Shown one piece after another: positions 61,561 to 64,000 of a DNA stretch of 64,000 bases. The notes under the pieces were generated by a model. It did not search any database and was not told where the DNA came from. It was given only the letters and a program-made list of their open reading frames with translations. The translations under genes and the position numbers were made by a program. The first letter of the stretch is position 1; each line of letters starts with the position of its first letter. Where the stretch lies: positions 5,456,001 to 5,520,000 of the forward strand of contig NZ_CP108474.1 in NCBI RefSeq assembly GCF_036226445.1, written 5' to 3'. The stretch comes from Streptomyces sp. NBC_01255. Lineage in GTDB: Bacteria > Actinomycetota > Actinomycetes > Streptomycetales > Streptomycetaceae.

Positions 61561-62180
61561 CTGCTGACGTCGTAGACATTAGCATCCGGATCGGCGGGAG
61601 GAAAAATCGATACCCGCACGTCGGGCGTGGAAGCCGCCCGCACGGCCCGCACGCAGGCCCAGAGCACCACCTCGGGTCCGGGCAGCCACGGGTTCCGCGT
61701 GTCGGGGGCCACCAGCCAGCGGGGTCCGGCGGAGTCGGCCGGGGTGAGCGGGGGCACGGTCACCGCGTCCCCGACGCCGTGACAGAGCGGCCGGGGGACG
61801 GCTTCGCCCCACTCCTCCCAGTCGAGCAGCGCCGGTAAACGCTGGGCCGTCCCGGGCGCGGCGAACAGCATCATCCGGCCCCGGTGCACGGCGACCGGCC
61901 CGGAACCGGGGCCGTCCGCCCACAGCCGGTCGAGCATCCGGCGCCCGAAGACCGGGTCCACGTTGACGACGTCGAAGACCGTCCCGCAGGGCAGCGCGGC
62001 GGGCGAGGCCGGGCTGGCCTCCCAGCGGGTGAGCGCGACCCCGGGGCGGCCCCCGGCGGCCGAGGCGAGCCAGGCCGCACCGTCGGCGGTCACGTGGGCG
62101 GTCTGGTGCCGCCCCTCGTCGCCCTCCCGCAGGAAACGGAAGATGTCGTACGGGGTCTCGTCGCGCAACCAGGTCGTCAT
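61551..62180 (-). CDS. Conserved hypothetical protein (possible prim-pol-like)
   Basis: A 209-residue protein. It contains FDVVNVDPVFGRRMLDRLWADGPGSGPVAVHRGRMMLFAAPGTAQRLPALLDWEEWG and a Trp-rich C-terminal part. The segment resembles the remnant of a prim-pol-type domain as annotated in some streptomycetes, but active-site acidic pairs are not obvious, so I do not name a function. ATG 62180 opens the family-like sequence. The 3' end overlaps tRNA-Lys copy 3 by 10 bases. Confidence 0.68.
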   Translation of the reverse strand: MTTWLRDETPYDIFRFLREGDEGRHQTAHVTADGAAWLASAAGGRPGVALTRWEASPASPAALPCGTVFDVVNVDPVFGRRMLDRLWADGPGSGPVAVHRGRMMLFAAPGTAQRLPALLDWEEWGEAVPRPLCHGVGDAVTVPPLTPADSAGPRWLVAPDTRNPWLPGPEVVLWACVRAVRAASTPDVRVSIFPPADPDANVYDVSRRR

Positions 62181-62311
62181 ACGACCAGATCTACCGGCCG
62201 TGACGACCCGGTTTCCGAGAGTTGCCGGAATCTCGGACAAGAGGGGTGGCCGAGGAGTATCGTGCGCCCCGCATATGCCACGGGACGCCCCCGTCCGGCC
62301 TACTCCGGCGC

Positions 62312-62668
62312 CTACTCCTCCGGCGGGCGCCCGTTCGCCCGGATCAGATCGCGGCCGAACTCGATCATCTTCAGGGCGTAGTCCTCGGTCCACTCCGCCC
62401 GCTCGGCGACGTCCGCCGCCGTCAGCCGGTCGAACCGGCGCGGGTCCGCCAGCTGCGCCGCCGCGATCGCCTGGAACTCCGTCGCGCGGTCCGTCGCCGC
62501 GCGGAACGCGAGCGTCAGCTCCGTCGCCCGGGCCAGCAGCTCGCGCGGGTCCTCTATCGACTCCAGGTCGAAGAAGTGCTCCGGATCGGCGGTCGCCTCG
62601 GCAGGCTCGAAGACCAACGGTGCCGGCCGAAGCCGTCGCTGTCCGCTCCGCTCCGCGGGTTCCGCCAT
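62312..62668 (-). CDS. Conserved hypothetical protein
   Basis: A 118-residue mostly helical, charged protein (ELLARATELTLAFRAATDRATEFQAIAAAQLADPRRFDRLTAADVAERAEWTEDYALKMIEFGRDLIRANGR). No motif or family recognised. ATG 62668 follows GAGGAGGAG. It lies downstream of the SF1 helicase gene in the same direction and may be an accessory of it. Confidence 0.72.
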   Translation of the reverse strand: MAEPAERSGQRRLRPAPLVFEPAEATADPEHFFDLESIEDPRELLARATELTLAFRAATDRATEFQAIAAAQLADPRRFDRLTAADVAERAEWTEDYALKMIEFGRDLIRANGRPPEE

Positions 62669-62787
62669 CGTTCTTCTCCTCCTCGCACAGGCACGGCCCG
62701 GGATCCCGGGCCGCTTTCCATTGTCCCGCGCCGCGCAAGAGCGCAAGGCCCCGGCCGCGCGCCCCGACTCCGCTCCAGGACCCTGGT

Positions 62788-64000
62788 TTAGACGGTGGCG
62801 GGGTCCCACACCACCCGGTGTTCCGCCAGGTGGGAGAGGACCGCGTGGTTCGCCTCCCAGCCGTCGGGGAAGGACACCGCCGCGCCGAGCCGTACCGGCT
62901 CCGTCGACGGGTGCTCGTCGAGGAGCTCCGTGACGCCCGCGCGGCACACCACGACGCAGGCGTGCCGGTGCCGGGAGGCCAGCACGCACAGGCGGCCCGT
63001 CTCCAGGTGGAACGCGGTCGCGTCCGGGCGCCCGGACAGCGGATGGAGGACGACCGTGACGTCGTACTCGCGCCCCTGGAGCCGGTTCGCGGTGTCCACC
63101 GTCACGCCCGTCACCCCGAGACCCGCGAGTGCCGCCCGGACCGCCGCCGCCTGGTCGCGGTGGGCGGTGCCGACCGCGACCCGGTCGGGCGTCAGGGGCA
63201 CGGGGTGTTCGGCCTGCTCCGAGACCGCGGCGCCGCCCCGGTCCAGGAGCCGCCGGACGACGAGGGCGACCGCGCCGACCGCCTCGGGGTCGGTGCGCGG
63301 GGTGGTGCGGGCCGGCAGTTCGAGCAGCCCCCAGCCCGACTCCGCCGCCTCGTCGAGGACCCGGTCGGGACCCGAACCGTCCGACGCCACGCCGAAGGAG
63401 AGCTTCCGGTCCCCGGGCCCGGTGCCGCTGCGGAACGGCGTGAACGGGTAGAAGGCGTCCGACACCAGCGGCGCCGCCGAGGCGGGCAGCCGCCAGGAGA
63501 CCGGCAGCCGGTGCTGCGGAAGCTCCGGATTGTGCGCGAGCAGGGTGGAGACGGCCGAGCCGGACGGGTCGTACGAGAGGCCCGCCCACTGCTCCGCGCC
63601 CACCACCGAGAACGGGTCGAGCTGCCCGGGGTCGCCCACGAACAGCGCCCGCTCGAAGAGCCCCGCCACGGCGAGCAGCGCGTCGGAGCGCATCTGGTAC
63701 GCCTCGTCGACGATCGCGTGCGCCCACGGCTCGACGTTCTTCACGTGCGCCCACTTGGCGGAGGTCGAGAGGACGACCGGCAGCCCCGCCAGCTCTCCGG
63801 GCTTCGCCGACTTCCGTACGTTGGCCAGGTCGTCGAGCGCCTTGTCGTACGGGTCGCTGTCGTTCGAGTGCAGCCGGCCCACCTCCAGGCCGGGCTCCTT
63901 CTCGGCGAGCCGCAGCACCAGGTCGTCCACCTGCGCGTTCGTCTGCGCGACGACCATCAGGGGGCGCCCGGCGGCGGCCAGTTCGAGCGCCGCCCGGACC
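62788..64000 (-). CDS. Superfamily 1 DNA/RNA helicase, 3' part (5' end outside window)
   Basis: At least 403 residues of an SF1 (Upf1/Dna2-like) helicase read in from the window edge. Motif II is DEAYQM, motif III GDPGQLDPF, motif IV-like SWRLP, motif V TANRLQGREYDVTVV and motif VI RLCVLASRHRHACVVV. Motif I (Walker A) should lie upstream of base 64000. It is probably involved in nucleic-acid repair or RNA processing; no closer assignment is possible. Confidence 0.85.
   Translation of the reverse strand, partial: VRAALELAAAGRPLMVVAQTNAQVDDLVLRLAEKEPGLEVGRLHSNDSDPYDKALDDLANVRKSAKPGELAGLPVVLSTSAKWAHVKNVEPWAHAIVDEAYQMRSDALLAVAGLFERALFVGDPGQLDPFSVVGAEQWAGLSYDPSGSAVSTLLAHNPELPQHRLPVSWRLPASAAPLVSDAFYPFTPFRSGTGPGDRKLSFGVASDGSGPDRVLDEAAESGWGLLELPARTTPRTDPEAVGAVALVVRRLLDRGGAAVSEQAEHPVPLTPDRVAVGTAHRDQAAAVRAALAGLGVTGVTVDTANRLQGREYDVTVVLHPLSGRPDATAFHLETGRLCVLASRHRHACVVVCRAGVTELLDEHPSTEPVRLGAAVSFPDGWEANHAVLSHLAEHRVVWDPATV

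Overview
The window is a chromosomal segment of a Streptomyces (or very close relative). The basis is very high G+C with G/C-rich third codon positions, frequent GTG and TTG starts, strong GGAGG-type ribosome binding sites and dense overlapping genes. The families also fit: class E and class F sortases, a DUF3311/symporter pair, DasR-type operators before chitinolytic genes, DUF3618, DUF445, and LPETG and LARTG wall proteins. No plasmid, phage, insertion-sequence or CRISPR feature was found.

Layout. 1-4.5 kb: housekeeping and small genes (3' end of RNase PH, a lipoprotein, RdgB, tRNA-Leu(TAG), two tandem HNH proteins, Bcp peroxiredoxin, DUF3618, GroES-like). 4.5-11.7 kb: a guanidine-III riboswitch with its SMR exporter, a class A penicillin-binding protein, a three-gene ABC-2 exporter, DUF445. 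11.7-19.5 kb: a defence island with visibly lower third-position G+C. It holds an HTH regulator, a zinc/HNH-like protein, a ParB-like protein translationally coupled to an SNF2-type helicase, a C5-cytosine methyltransferase, Vsr, and a NaeI-family restriction endonuclease. 19.6-33 kb: a SEC-C protein, class E sortase, DUF3311 plus sodium:solute symporter, an MFS pump with HxlR regulator and twin operators, YidC, an FAH-family hydrolase, an LPETG surface protein, a ROK repressor divergent from an oxidoreductase pair, and an LARTG surface protein. 33-41.4 kb: a 2-aminoethylphosphonate-type locus (GntR regulator, FAD oxidoreductase, phosphonatase-like HAD, ABC importer, Tat-exported phosphodiesterase). 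41.5-45 kb: HAD-IIA, class F sortase, a frameshifted GH6 glycosidase. 45-64 kb: three identical tRNA-Lys(CTT) genes about 8 kb apart, separating a peptidoglycan-binding protein and SPFH protein, an AA10 LPMO, an acyl-CoA synthetase, a NarL-type two-component pair, an IclR regulator, an LLM oxidoreductase, a GH18 chitinase, a PAS-GGDEF-EAL protein, an M6-like protease and the 3' part of an SF1 helicase.

How genes work together. The defence island looks like a type II restriction-modification system (methyltransferase, mismatch repair by Vsr, NaeI-like nuclease) with a helicase, ParB-like protein and zinc protein attached; this is the best candidate for an undescribed system. The phosphonate locus predicts import of 2-aminoethylphosphonate or an N-methyl derivative, oxidation to phosphonoacetaldehyde without a PhnW transaminase, and C-P cleavage by a HAD enzyme. 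A 29-bp element occurs upstream of its oxidoreductase and again upstream of its phosphodiesterase. The LPMO and the chitinase both carry DasR-like sites, so they are probably co-regulated for chitin use. Motifs, repeats and starts were read by eye; family assignments come from recognised motifs, not database searches.
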